Assembly: GCF_029784135.1 (NCBI RefSeq) | Contig: NC_073746.1 | Location: 60,672,097-60,736,096, forward strand | Length of the DNA: 64,000 bases | Origin: Toxorhynchites rutilus septentrionalis | Taxonomy: Eukaryota; Arthropoda; Insecta; Diptera; Culicidae | Direction: 5' to 3' | Shown: piece by piece, positions 10,887 to 21,399 of the stretch | Layout: every line of letters begins with the position of its first letter | How positions within the stretch are numbered: the stretch's first letter is position 1 | The notes under the pieces: generated by a model | Told to the model about the DNA's origin: nothing | The model's input: only the letters and a program-made list of their open reading frames with translations | The model's database searches: none | Translations under genes and position numbers: made by a program

Positions 10887-11519
10887 ATTAGGTTTTGTGA
10901 GTTTTCAATCAATCGCAATCAACAGGATAGCTTCTGAAGATTATTCTTCCCCATCAGTAGGATATTTCCGTATCCAATATTGGATGCATAAAACCTTGTG
11001 CCTCCAACGTAACGCTCTCGTTTTCGAAGTTCTCCAAATATTCATTCATTAAGAATGAATTCAGATTCAACTTCATACAAATGATCTCTAAATCAACGAT
11101 AGTCCTACGTCACCCTTGCGGTTATACCATAGATATAACCCACTTCCTGTTTTTATGTTTAAAAAATTGAATAACTTGTTTCAGCTTCGAAGCTATTTTT
11201 ACCAAAGCCATTATTGTAATAGAATTTCGCGAAACTACTAATTTGTCGGATCATATTATATACACTCGTTTGAGTTCACGCTTACAGAATTGGGCTTATA
11301 TTCTCCTTCACCCTGCGCCGCGCCCAAATAGTCACGCCACTTGCTATCATCTATAGATAATTGATTAATGATTCTTTTTTGCTCTCATGTGAACAAGACA
11401 CAAACTGGTCATTAAGTTACAATATTCTTCTTCTCTTGTACTGCGTTTGGAGCGAGCGATTTATGGGTGACTAATTTGCACGGTATTTAATCTCAACTAT
11501 GTTCACATCGGAATCGTAC

Positions 11520-12700
11520 TCAACTTTTCAGTTTTTATTTTGCCACCGCTTGGAACGGCCGCGCAAAATTGTTCGCTTGCGAATGAAACCGAGCAAAGGT
11601 ATATGATTCCGCTAACATTTGTTTGTTTCCAAGCGAAATAATTTGATTTCGCATACATCTAGGTAGTTCACTAGATGTTTCTCGTGATGAAATCGTATCC
11701 AAGTAAAAGAATATGTTTGCGCATACATTCGATTTCGTAACACAATCTACAACGATCAACCCGACGAAATCGATATTATCCTTTAGTTTCTATTTTGCTG
11801 TCGCATGAAACGGCCACGCAAAATTGTTCGTTTGTGAAGGAATATGATTTCGCACACATTTGTTCATACCACTAGGTGTACCCGTAATGAAATCTAAAAT
11901 TTTTACTATTTCAGAACTAGTTCAGTTGTAGAATGTCTAATAATAATTTTCAATTAAATTATTGATTTAAATAATTCCATGACGGTACAAGATGTTCAGG
12001 AAATGCAATTTTGTTTGTGGCCTTCATACTGAGAAATAAAATAAAATGATTTGACGTTAGAGTAGAAACATGAAATTGTATTCCCTGTTTGAAGAAAGTC
12101 GTCTTCAAAGATCGATTCTTTGGAATCGATTTAATCAGAGGATCGATCTCCACGACGTTTAATCGTCAATCGTTAGTCGAGTCTGTTTCTAAAGATCACC
12201 CAGTCCAATAACAACCCGAGCGAAAGAATATTATTTCACACACATTTGTGCATGCCACTATTCCGTGATGAAACTTTTCTCAAGCGAAGGAATATGATTT
12301 CACGCTCATTTATGCAGTTCACTTTGTGTTTCTGTGATGGAATTCTGTCCAACCAAAAGAATATAATTTCGCATTTATTTATGCAGTTCATTAAGTGTTT
12401 CTCGTGATCAAATCCAAGCGGAAGAATACGCATACGCTCGAGCAGGTCGCAAGGCGATTCCCTAACACTGACTACAAATGGAAGTAACCTAATGAAATCA
12501 AAATTGTGCTTCATCTGGTTTGGTCAGTCATTTAGCCAACATCGGTTAAGTTACCCAAAGAAAGTCTTTCTCAAGGTTAGAGACGTTTATAATCTCTAAA
12601 ATACAAAAACTGAAACGAATCGATTGCGCTTCTGTTTTTATTTTGCTACCGTGTTGAATTGACACGCAAAATTGTTTGCTTTCGAATGCATTCTAAGAAT
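11520..12700. repeat. Degenerate tandem repeat, unit about 75 bp
   Basis: Blocks of the type CAAGCGAAAGAATATGATTT, CGCACACATTTATGCA, GTTCACTAGGTGTTTCTCGTGATGAAATC recur at about 11640-11740, 11840-11890, 12220-12300, 12280-12360 and 12340-12430. A second word, TTTTATTTTGC...CACGCAAAATTGTTCG, recurs near 11532, 11790 and 12637. The copies are too diverged for an exact unit length. Confidence 0.55.
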
Positions 12701-12779
12701 TCTGTACAAAACAAGCTTAGTGCAGAATTCAATCAGAAGAGAAATAATCACTAGGCTTCTCAAGCAAAAATGAAATTTG

Positions 12780-13970
12780 ATTCCTAATTTATATTTATTT
12801 TTTGCTAAATTTTCCCGTGATGAACCGTAGCATATCTGGTCGCACTGCTTTGCTCGCTGATCTCATCATGTGCGAAATTTCTGTCCCATTCCATTCTTAT
12901 TGGACAAGCGTTAGTAGTGGTGTTGTTTACTGGACCTGCCATCATCAATACATCGCGCTCCGATCACATCTCGAATTCCACCCAAACCCCCACAGCGAAT
13001 CGGGACAATTCAATTTCACCGCTCGGTGGCGGCGGCCTTCTCGAGAAAACAGGTTTTGTTGGATTATCGAACGCGCGCGCGAGAAAGGCGAAACTTAAAT
13101 ACAAACTAGCAATTTTATTGCTCGCGCTCTTCCGCCTTCCACCTTGGTGTGGATGCCCATCGGTCCGGGCCGGCCGCTGTCTGGCAATCGTCTAAGATAT
13201 GGGTATTTTAGCTTCCATAAAACTCTTCGCTCATCTAGGCGGCAGACTCGAAGCACGGGAGCGCCCACCTACACGCCCACCCACTTTGGGGGTGCTCCAA
13301 TTTTTGCACTTTGCTCTCTTTCTCTCGATTCATTCTGCACACCGTAGGCATATTGTTGTGGGGAGTCGCTGAGTTCTCCATTGTGCTCATTTATATTGGC
13401 GCAGGAAGAATCGCCGGTGCGAGGCAACCAAAGAGAGCGGGAAGTGTGGGCTTCCGTCTGCCTGAATATCATTGAAGTCATCAGAATTCAATTAGACGTA
13501 ATTTGGGGGGATTTGTGCTCTCATTCGTATTATCGGTCTGAGTGGGGCTTTGCTGGCAAATGATATCATTGCTGTGCCTGTTCCGCCATCCAATTCTGGG
13601 TCAGTTCGAAAAGCACACTTCTAGCGTTACGTAATTTTATACTGCCCCAGCTGGATCTGGTTTCACCGAAGGGAGAGTGTGCCACTATCAAAGCCCACAA
13701 GGTCCACCACTCGGGAGAGAAGCTTTGTGTGGGAACAACTTGCTCTAACTAATGAAGCCTTCTCGGTGCTTTTGTGCAGAGCTATTAACGCGCGCGGTAT
13801 AATTGACTGGGGCTGGGTACCACTTTCGCCGAGACTACTCCATCCCGAGTGTTCATTGGTGGCGTATACAAAGTGGAGCAGAACGATGGCTCTGTCCTGA
13901 TTATTATTGAAAAGTTGCATCGTAAACAAGGTTTGGGTTTTTTTATTTGACACTGCCGGTATTCACCTGG
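12780..13970. other. Moderately GC-rich unique intronic DNA
   Basis: GC is higher than in the flanks (for example GGTCCGGGCCGGCCGC at 13161-13176 and CGCGCGCGCGAG at 13072-13083). No repeat or transposon motif is seen and overlapping frames show no known domain. It could hold enhancer or unrecognised exon sequence. Confidence 0.3.
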
Positions 13971-13973
13971 ATA

Positions 13974-14916
13974 GGGGAAGTGGGGGCATAGTGGTCACCC
14001 TAAGGAATATGCCCATTTCCAGCGCCTACATACCGATCCAATTTCCGTTTCTCGAATAATCTTATAGTTTAACTCATTGTTCTTCAAGATAGCATACGGC
14101 TTTTACTATAAAAATTCAACAACAGTACACTTTTCATCATTAGAAAAAAGGTGAAAAATCGAACATTTTTTTTGCTTGGAGGTAAAGTGGTCACCTAGTG
14201 GGGGCAAAGTGGTCACCCGCACATATCAAGCTAAATGGGATAGATTTATGTGTTTTTTTCGTCCAAATTCAATATCATATTTGATATAGTAGGTACATGT
14301 ATGAAATAAGCTTGGCCTATTCATCTAGAGTCTCAATTTAAATTTTCTCTTGCATACAAAAACGTAGTCAGAAACACACAACGTTCCGCATAATGATGCT
14401 TGGTTTAGTTGGAATGGCATATTTATCCAGGGTCAAAGCCACAAAAGGATCTTCTTCAAGAGCAGAATGTGATGAGGTATATCAGAGTTACTAAACAGAA
14501 CATTGTAAGTTGTTTTTCACCTATGACCACCTTGCCCCCAAAGATCAAAATAATTTCTATGCTAATTAATCGCTGAGATTAAACAAAATATCTGTTCACC
14601 TCTCCTAGAATATGTGAACAGTCGTCCAAACTGATGATTTGTCCAATATATCAGATTGAATAAACTAAATTTCACGAGAAATTCCTTAGATACCATGCGC
14701 ACAGAACTACGGCCGAATGGCTATCGAGAGAGTAATTTCTGTTTTTATTTGTATTTTGACATTCGACAGTTCTACTGAAGTACAGGGTGACTCAAAAGTC
14801 ATTAAATTCTTCAAACATAAGGTGACTATCAATACGGCATCTATGGTCAATAGTTTTACTACCAAACAAGCAGGTGACCACTTTGCCCCCCATGACCAAT
14901 TTGCCCCCACTAACCC
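13974..14916. mobile_element. TIR element with repeated GTGGTCACC motif
   Basis: Left end GGGGAAGTGGGGGCATAGTG and right end (reverse complement) GGGTTAGTGGGGGCAAATTG form terminal inverted repeats of about 24 bp, flanked by TA on both sides (13972-13973, 14917-14918). The same GTGGGGGCAAAGTGGTCACC word recurs internally at 14198-14217 and, inverted, near 14525-14540 and 14873-14890. No transposase frame is present, so it is non-autonomous, MITE-like. The TA duplication suits Tc1/mariner mobilisation. Confidence 0.6.
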
Positions 14917-14939
14917 TACACATGAATTCATCCATTAGC

Positions 14940-15680
14940 TGGCATTTTCATAGCTAACTTGAGCCATCCAACTGAAGTTCGGAGGACGTTTCCAACGTTC
15001 TGCACTATTTCCCTTACGCATTACTGATAATTTCCCCTGGAATAGGATTACGTGCTCGGGTGACCGTCTTCTAGCTTACGTCAGTGTAAACAACACCCCG
15101 AACATGTTTCGTTCCGACGCTATATTCCATTCTTTGCCCCTTGAGCTATCATATCGATGCCAAATGTCTACAATCGTTCCGCGGCGCTAAATGCACAACA
15201 CCCCAAGGCCTAATGTTTTCTATTTATCATCACGTTTGCCCCACCGCGCGTTTATATTTGTGTACGTTTCTCGTTTCGCTGAAATATCAACACATTTTGT
15301 TAGGAGCCGATTAGAAGAGTACGAAAAAAATATAGCTTGTTATGTAAACCTATCGAAAGTTATGACTTCTTTCATCATCGCTACGCTGTGTTTGAATTTT
15401 GGTTTGCGCGCGCTTAGCTTTTTTTTTGCCCACCCGTATGACGTGATCGTGTATTATGATTGTCTCACTCCAGCTGAGAGGACTCCCCCTGGAGTAGGGA
15501 GTTCACTTATCGCTTGGTTTGCCCCAAAGAAAAGGTTTCATGAAATGATAATCTGAAAATGGTATGTGGAGCATGTGTGAACAGCTAATTTCGTGAATGT
15601 TTTGAAACGGTATCCACTTAAGGCCGATCGTATCGATCGTAGCCTCAATTTTAAAGTGTTATGTTAATGTGAATAGTAGG
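14940..15680. other. Intronic DNA with one chance-like ORF
   Basis: A 121-codon frame at 15191-15556 (+) has no recognisable motif and no supporting signals. No repeat was identified. Confidence 0.35.
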
Positions 15681-16575
15681 GTGCCAACAAAAATGGTCAT
15701 CTCTAATTTCAAAAAGTTACCTCATAAAAAATGATCACCACCTCGAAAAAACACCTCATGCCAAATATTAGCTCAATCGGACTTAAGGGAGAGTGGCGCA
15801 AAGCGGTCAAAGTTTGAGTTTTTTGAAAATCGAAAAATCACCTAAGGGGAGAGTAAAAGAAATCGGGGGTTTGGAAATTTTTTTTGATGCCAAATGTCTT
15901 AAAATTGCATAAATCGAGATATAGTGTCATCTCAAATTTTTTTTTGTCGAAAATCGACACTCTGAGACTTATTTTTTTTCGGAATACGAAACGAAACGTA
16001 TGGTTTTGGGTACCAATAAAAATAATTTTCTCGATTTTTCATTCGGAACCCTTGCGAAATGTTGATTTGCACGATAATATACCCTTTGCAAAATATTAGC
16101 TCATTCGAACTTCATTTATGTGACACGCTTTTAAAAAAAACTCAAATTTTAACGTCTGCAACACTAATCGAAGTTCGAAGTTCGAATGAGCTAATATTTT
16201 GCATAGCATATATTATTACGCAACATTCATCATTTCTCAACATGTTCCGAATGAAAAATAGAGATAATTATTTTTATTGGCACCTAAAATCATACGTTTC
16301 GTCTCGTACTCCGAAATAAAAACAAGTCCCAGAGTGTTGATTTTTGACAAAATTTTTTTTTTGAGATGACACTAGATATCGACGTTTCATGTAATTTTAA
16401 GACATTTGGCATCAAATTTTTCTCTTCGAAAACCCCGATTTCCTTTAGATTTTCAAAAAACTCAAACTTTGACCGCTTTGCGCCACTCTACCGGACTTAA
16501 GGGAGCTGATGTTTAGCATAGGGTGTTTTTTCGAGGTGGTAAACATTTTGTATAGGGTAACTTTTTGAAACCTTC
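15681..16575. repeat. Nested long palindrome (foldback-like repeat)
   Basis: Inner arms 15790-16113 and 16177-16489 are inverted copies about 315-324 bp long with a ~63-bp loop; the first 29 bases of each arm (AGAGTGGCGCAAAGCGGTCA...) match exactly. Outer arms (about 15705-15775 and 16506-16575; words ACCTCGAAAAAACACC and GGTGTTTTTTCGAGGT) extend the palindrome. Between inner and outer arms the 12-bp word CGGACTTAAGGG is in direct, not inverted, orientation (15778-15789 and 16492-16503). A related single-arm fragment is at 49071-49215, so this is a dispersed family. Confidence 0.8.
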
Positions 16576-17171
16576 TTCAGCGCAGCAAAATAGTTTTGCT
16601 TGTTCGTAACGTCAGTTGTGTCCACTTTGATATCCAAAATCGCCCATAAATTCTCAATGGGATTCAAGTCGGGGATTTGGGGGGGCCACATCATTGGTTT
16701 GATCCGGACCGAACGGAAGAATGCTGCTGTTTTCTTCGCAATATGCTTCGGGTCCTTCCAGGTTCTTCCAGGTTCTTGCACAAAATGTCGATGTAACCAT
16801 CGGAAGTCATAATACCGTTGACCTGCGCTATGTTTCCCACCCCAGTTAACAGAAAAACAGCCCCACACCATGATGATTCCACCACTGTGCTCCATAGTCG
16901 GTTGTAGAGGTCGACCCTGAGGGCTCTCGTCACTGTTCCGCTACACTCGGAGTCGCCTTTTCTTGTTAAACAACTGGAATTTGGACTAGCCCGTCCAAAT
17001 AACGAGCTTCCAAAACTCCAGCGGCTTGTTGACATGGTCCCTCGCAAACTGAAGTCGTTTTTTATTGGTGTTGGTGATCATCGGTCGCTTTCTGACGAAG
17101 TAGCTCTTCAGGCTTCGTTCCACCAAGCATCGTCGAATAGTGCCATTGGAAAGGTGCAGATCCAATCTCAA
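16497..17171 (-). pseudogene. Tc1-family transposase relic 1
   Basis: The minus-strand frame carries a Tc1-type helix-turn-helix and catalytic core: GTIRRCLVERSLKSYF..RKRPMIT, QFARDHVNKPLEFWKLVIWT, then HSGGIIMVWGCFS and PPQIPDLNPIENLW. Tc1 transposases cut and paste DNA using a DD34E triad. Here the first Asp is lost (the expected WTDE reads WTG then stop at 16986-16988). A second stop follows near 16941. The second Asp motif (QDND before PKH) has been removed by a rearrangement near 16755-16790. Only the final Glu (PIENLW) remains. The C-terminus runs into the foldback repeat. No terminal inverted repeats were identified. Confidence 0.8.
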
Positions 17172-17434
17172 AAATCATAACTCAAAAACGGAAAAAAACG
17201 CCTCTCCTGTTTCGACATTTGTTATGTGAAAAATCCTCAGCTTTCCAGAAAAAATATAAAAAGAATATAGCGCCCTTGGTCACGAGACTATGAAAACAAT
17301 AAAAACAAGTACAATCAATAATAACGAAAACAGAATTCAAATTTTCCGCAATTGTAGTATTTTTAAAGTAAAGACCAGCTGATTGGCTTTAATTCGATAT
17401 GTCGATCATCTGAATCGGTCCAGTATTTCAAAAG

Positions 17435-17990
17435 CTATGAATTATTGACAAAAGTAATTTTTGGAAAAAAGAGAAAAAAGTTGATTTTTCGCACAACCCT
17501 AAAACGGATATGGTCAACCTGAAAAAAAAGTGTCTTCAATCTAAGAACCACTATATCGGTTTGACATGGAATGGCTGAATAGTTATTTTTATTGGTTACA
17601 CTAGTTTTGTCAATCCTGGCATCAAGAATCGCCGACAAATTCTCGATGGGTTTGAGGTCCGGGTTTTGTGAAGGCAATTCCAGCCGTTTGATCCGATAAG
17701 ACCGGAAGAAAGGCTTGACAGTATGCTCCGGGTCGTTGTCCTGCTGAATTACGAGCTTCTCTGTTAGACTCGTCTGAATCAGCGAAACCTCCAGATTTTT
17801 TTTTCCCAGAATGTTGGGAAACATCCCCAGACCATTATATTTTCTCCCCCATGAGTTAAGCAGCTCGAATTCAGAGAACCGTTTTCCATAACTCTAAGGG
17901 CTTATCTTCATGCTGCTTAGCAAACTTAAGCCGTTTGGCTTTGTTTGCCTTGCTGATAAATGGGCAACTTTGCTATTCAACCCCTGTGCT
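17435..17990 (-). pseudogene. Tc1-family transposase relic 2
   Basis: The minus-strand frame contains VIQQDNDPEHTVKPFF and LPSQNPDLKPIENLSAILD, the second and third catalytic motifs of a Tc1 transposase. Spacing between the Asp and Glu is 31 residues rather than 34, consistent with a 9-bp deletion relative to relic 1. The N-terminal half is only faintly visible (about 17830-17990) and the first catalytic motif is not seen. It has the same orientation as relic 1, 260 bp away, but clearly differs in sequence, so it is a separate insertion or an older subfamily. Confidence 0.75.
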
Positions 17991-18350
17991 CCAAACGATG
18001 ATAAGATGTCAATAAGGAATGCAGTGTGTTTGATTTAATTTGAACCAAATATATTTAAGAATTTCAAAAAAATATGTGGTGGGCACTTTATTTCATTTTA
18101 GAAAATCTCGAATCTAGAATCAAAGTGATAATCGCAAGGCGTAATATATGGCGAATGTGAGGAGTTGGGTAGGATTTTCCCATTGAAGGTTATCAATGCT
18201 GGTTTTTACAGGTTTCCCAACATGTGGTCGTGTGGTGCAAAATCACCTTGTCGTATTATTAAGCATTGCAGCATTGTTAATGTAAGACTCAAAAATTATT
18301 GCTGGCTAGAACAAAGAAATCTAAGAATGAACACTTTATTACCAATATTT
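17990..18350. other. AT-rich DNA, nothing recognised
   Basis: No gene or repeat was identified between the Tc1 relic and the histone-like region. Confidence 0.4.
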
Positions 18351-18356
18351 CGTAGC

Positions 18357-18800
18357 ACTGACAAGGACCGATGAATGAATGTTTGTATTTAGTGAGGCTT
18401 GCGAACGATTCGCAACGCAATAGACAGCCAATTCGAGCAGATTGTCAAATAAACTCTCAGCATTAACATGTACTGTTGGTTGTTCGTTGTTCAAAGCGAC
18501 ACTGAAATTCTGAATTTATTGCGCATCCAAGTAGTTTTCCAGTATTTCTTGGCAAAATTGCATTTCCAAAGAACCTAAAAACACAATTTTTGAAAGCAGT
18601 AATCCACAATTTACACTATGTTGGTCTTTCCGCAGAACGGAAATAGCAAATCCGAACCGAATTGGCTGTGTGGTAGCGGGGACGGCGACAGCAACCGATA
18701 CGGAACAAATTGTCCCCTCCAGTTTTGCACCGAAGAACACAGCTCGCATCACTAGGAAATATATATTTTTTTAATATGTCCTGCTTGAAATGCGCTGCAC
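18357..18800 (-). pseudogene. Histone H3-like relic with decayed 3' stem-loop
   Basis: The minus strand (about 18740 down to 18400) contains VAVPATTQP, alignable with H3 KSAPATGGVKKP, then SLEMQFCQEILENYL, alignable with SAVMALQEASEAYLVGL, and DNLLELA...NRS near the H3 C-terminal DIQLARRIRGERA. At 18357-18373 the minus strand reads CGGTCCTTGTCAGTGCT, a decayed histone 3' stem-loop at the right place after the end of the frame. Stops and indels make it non-functional. A second copy of the whole repeat is at 42715-43200. Identity is low, so an older shared ancestry rather than a recent copy is implied. Confidence 0.45.
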
Positions 18801-19160
18801 TTTAACGCCACTTTTAACCCGGGAACAATGTTTGATCGGAGATAAGCTAGCAATAAGTCATTCACGATTCATCAGTCATACGGTCATACGGTCATACGGC
18901 TTTCCAAAAAGTTTGTCTCAAGATCGAGAGTTTGTTTCAATTTCCAAATTGTTCTTTTTTCAAGGCTAGGGATGAATAAACTAAGAAAGTTGAATGCCTC
19001 TAGAATTCTAGAATTCAAAACATCATCATAATCATCACCAATAAGTCCGAACACATTCCGAAATTCTCAGCTTTCTTTCGTTCCATTCGCTTTTTGTAAC
19101 TTTAGATATTATTTTAGAGTGCATCGAAATTTTACAAGTAACTCTTCAGTAGAATGTTTT

Positions 19161-19178
19161 GATAGCCCTGAAAAGGAC
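19161..19178 (-). promoter_or_regulatory. Histone-type 3' stem-loop motif
   Basis: The minus strand reads GGTCCTTTTCAGGGCT, fitting the histone mRNA 3' hairpin consensus (six-base stem, TTTC loop) except for one closing pair. The surrounding ~120 bp is shared with 44345-44465, which has GGCCCTTTTCAAGGCC at 44403-44418. No coding remnant is recognised next to it. Confidence 0.5.
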
Positions 19179-19179
19179 C

Positions 19180-19680
19180 GATCGTTAGCGTGCGTAGTTC
19201 TGAAGAAGCAGTCGAAGGTGGTTAATTTCTGACTCATTCTTGTTCTCTTGATATTCTTGTTCTGGCTATATGTAAAAATCCGTGTCATATATTATAAAAT
19301 TTACGTAAGAATCGTGATAGGGTGTAACACTAATTTCCGTCATAAGCTCTAAGTTCAGTCGCTAGCACAAACTATTGTCATATGCTCCGAGCATGAGGGA
19401 GTAATGTGAGCCTAGGGAGAGATGTGCTATTGCTTAGGTTTTGTTTTTATCGCAGTGCCCGTAAAAAATACGCGTTGATTTCAAAATACGCTTTGATTGG
19501 AAAATCTGCGTAAAAATAAACCGCGTTAATTGGAAAACCCGCTTAAAAAAACTTTGTATAAAACCGTGTAAAAAACCTGGGTGTATAGAAACTAAGGTTG
19601 ACTATTGTTTGTTTCTTTTATAAGTGCTTTAGATTCATTCGCCTCTTGCCTTTTGGATAATGTACGCTGAACTATAACTA
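19180..19680. other. AT-rich DNA between histone-like hairpins
   Basis: Several CGCGTTAATTGGAAAACCCGC-like words (19475-19560) look like a short local repeat. No gene was identified. Confidence 0.35.
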
Positions 19681-19686
19681 TCGACC

Positions 19687-19995
19687 TTGAGAAAGGTCAT
19701 ATGGGAGCATCGTCACCGCTGTCGCTAGCTAGATGACTGATGAATCGTGAATGAGGCGATTATATTTTGTTCCACCATCATCCTTGCTAGAAGCGTTGTA
19801 ACAGCCTTAATGTACCTATGACAACGCATGAAAACAACAGCAATGTGTGCATGTATTGTAAAAATACAGAAACACTCTCCACCAGACAGCATATAAATCG
19901 ACGAATTACATCACTATGCGCATTGGATCGATAGCACGAGACCGGAGTCTCCCGATTGTCCGGTGGAAACGTGCCTCTAAATGCTTGAATATACA
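19687..19995 (-). pseudogene. Possible histone H4-like relic
   Basis: On the minus strand GACAAT...ATTCGTCG...GGTGG...TTTCTG (19965 to about 19875) can be lined up with the H4 DNA for DNIQ...AIRRL...GGVKRISGL. A hairpin-like GACCTTTCTCAAGGTC lies downstream at 19684-19699. The protein-level match is weak, so this call leans on its position between the H2B-like and H3-like relics. Confidence 0.22.
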
Positions 19996-20027
19996 GGTCC
20001 ACAGCGGAAACTCTTTTGGGAAAATAG

Positions 20028-20043
20028 TTCTGAAAAGAACTGA
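20028..20043 (-). promoter_or_regulatory. Perfect histone-type 3' stem-loop
   Basis: The minus strand reads AGTTCTTTTCAGAACT: a perfect six-base-pair stem with the canonical TTTC loop of replication-dependent histone mRNAs. It lies about 85 bp beyond the end of the H2B-like frame on the same strand, as in real histone genes, and is the best preserved of these hairpins in the window. Confidence 0.6.
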
Positions 20044-20129
20044 TAAATTAACTTTTGCTGTTTAGCAAACGGTTGAATGAAACACGTTACGTTCTTTCTT
20101 TTTGGTTGATGGTGTTAACTACTTCACGG

Positions 20130-20400
20130 TTAGCACATGACTGATCGTTTAGCAGTGAGGCTGCTCTTTATATGCATACTGCCTGGCAGGAGAATCATAC
20201 AGGGGTGGGGTTTGCAAAGTAATATTACGCTTCTCTTTCGGAACTGAATAGTGTGCGTTATCTTCCAATCTCCCTTTGCAATGAGTAAACCCGCTGTATG
20301 TGATATCAGCATCAGAAAAGAATGGTGTCTTTTCGCTAGCTGGTGCAAGACTGAGGATGACTCGTGTTTTTTATCACTTCCGAAATTATCTTAGGAAGAA
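20130..20400 (-). pseudogene. Histone H2B-like relic
   Basis: The minus-strand frame reads QFRKRSVILL...CMILLPGSMHIKSSLTAKRSV, alignable with H2B [37 protein letters not shown]; nucleotide agreement is clear at AAGCGTAATATTAC and CTCCTGCCAGGCAG. A perfect histone 3' hairpin follows at 20028-20043. Related sequence recurs at 45800-45915 and 57125-57322. The N-terminal third is not recognisable, and key residues are changed, so it cannot encode a working histone. H2B would pair with H2A in the nucleosome. Confidence 0.5.
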
Positions 20401-20404
20401 ATGA

Positions 20405-21140
20405 AATTTCGCTTCGACGCTCACTCGAACTCAAACCAACAACTGGAGTTTCAGAATGTAGTACAGTTCATTTGATTGAAGTGTAAACAACCAATTGAAA
20501 ATGTCGAAATTCGTACCGGAAAAGTGCAATTTGCGGGATGTTTTATTGCTTTATTTTTTTCATAAAAAAAGTGCAGCTGCTTTTAATAGTTTGCTTGTCG
20601 AAGCTGAAAGTGATTGAAACGATTTGGACTAGAAAGAACATGGGAAACAATCGAAAACATTTTAACGCACACCATTGGAATGCTACCGGCTAAATCAATA
20701 CATTTGAACAGAACCACCGGAATGGGAGAATAGACACGACAAGCATGGCAACGCCAGACAACATGTCTTTTTTGCCAAAAAAAAATCGTAAAGTACTACT
20801 CGAACAGCTAATAATATTTCCTTTCTGTTTTGCACCTACGCGGCGGTGCACGTTCTGCACCAGGTTTGCTTTGTGCGTATTCTGAGAATGCATTGTGAAG
20901 CAAACTCTCTGACTCTCTCGAAAAAGTAGTTCAATTTTCTTTGAGATTTCAAGCATGCGAAGTTGAGATACAGAATTTTTGTTTTCGATTTCTAGTTCAT
21001 GTGTCAATATTGTTTTCTGCTGAAGGCTAACAGGTGCATTATCGATGATATTGAAGTTCCCTTGATGTTGACGTAAGCTAGCCGCACACTAGATCACATC
21101 CTGCTCAACCCATTGTTTATACTAACGCGCTTTCTGCTTG
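20405..21140. other. Unique intronic DNA, nothing recognised
   Basis: No H2A partner is seen on the plus strand here, and no repeats or known domains were identified. Confidence 0.35.
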
Positions 21141-21144
21141 GGTT

Positions 21145-21396
21145 ACAATTGAGGGGCTCAAAATGACATCATCGATTTCTCTACATCGACTCTCTCTTTT
21201 GATCATAACTTAGCCGCAAACACATTCCCAGCTGTATTTAACAATGTGGAAGATAGCTCAGAACCTCATCTATCGGATTCTATAGCAAACTCAAATTAGA
21301 ACGTGTTTGCAGTTGAGTTATTAACTGGAGAAAAAGTTGATGAAGAGAAATCGATCAAATCTCTTACACCCCTTTCATTCTAAGCCCCTCAATTGT
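21145..21396. mobile_element. Foldback MITE
   Basis: Ends ACAATTGAGGGGCTCAAAAT and (reverse complement of the right end) ACAATTGAGGGGCTTAGAAT form terminal inverted repeats. Imperfect pairing continues inward (ATCGATTTCTCTACATC / GATGAAGAGAAATCGAT and AGCCGCAAACACATTC / GTGTTTGCAGTTGAG), so almost the whole 252 bp can fold back. It is non-coding and the target duplication is not clear. Confidence 0.75.
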
Positions 21397-21399
21397 TAT

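Larger units (their letters stand above)
9905..11165 (+). repeat. ACGTC-family repeat carrying an H1-like segment
   Basis: It begins with GACGTAGGACTACGTC then TTTCATTTCTATAC and ends with ATAGTCCTACGTCACCC and GGTTATACCATAGATATAAC, so the ends carry an inverted GACGTAGGACTA motif. The body is shared with 34495-34910 (reverse) and 37118-37800 (same strand): CGAAAACGAAAGCG, GAAATGGTATGAT, CATTCGAAAGATAAAATGTC, CAACAGGATAGCTTCTGAAG. Unlike the 34.5-kb copy it contains an H1-like promoter and coding remnant (10156-10470). A SINE A lies inside (10228-10378) and a ~97-bp block is duplicated (10592-10688 and 10788-10886). Class unknown. Confidence 0.55.

Noticed and set aside
15191..15556. 121-codon frame with hydrophobic stretches
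   Set aside because: No known domain, no promoter or polyadenylation context, and nothing independent to support it.
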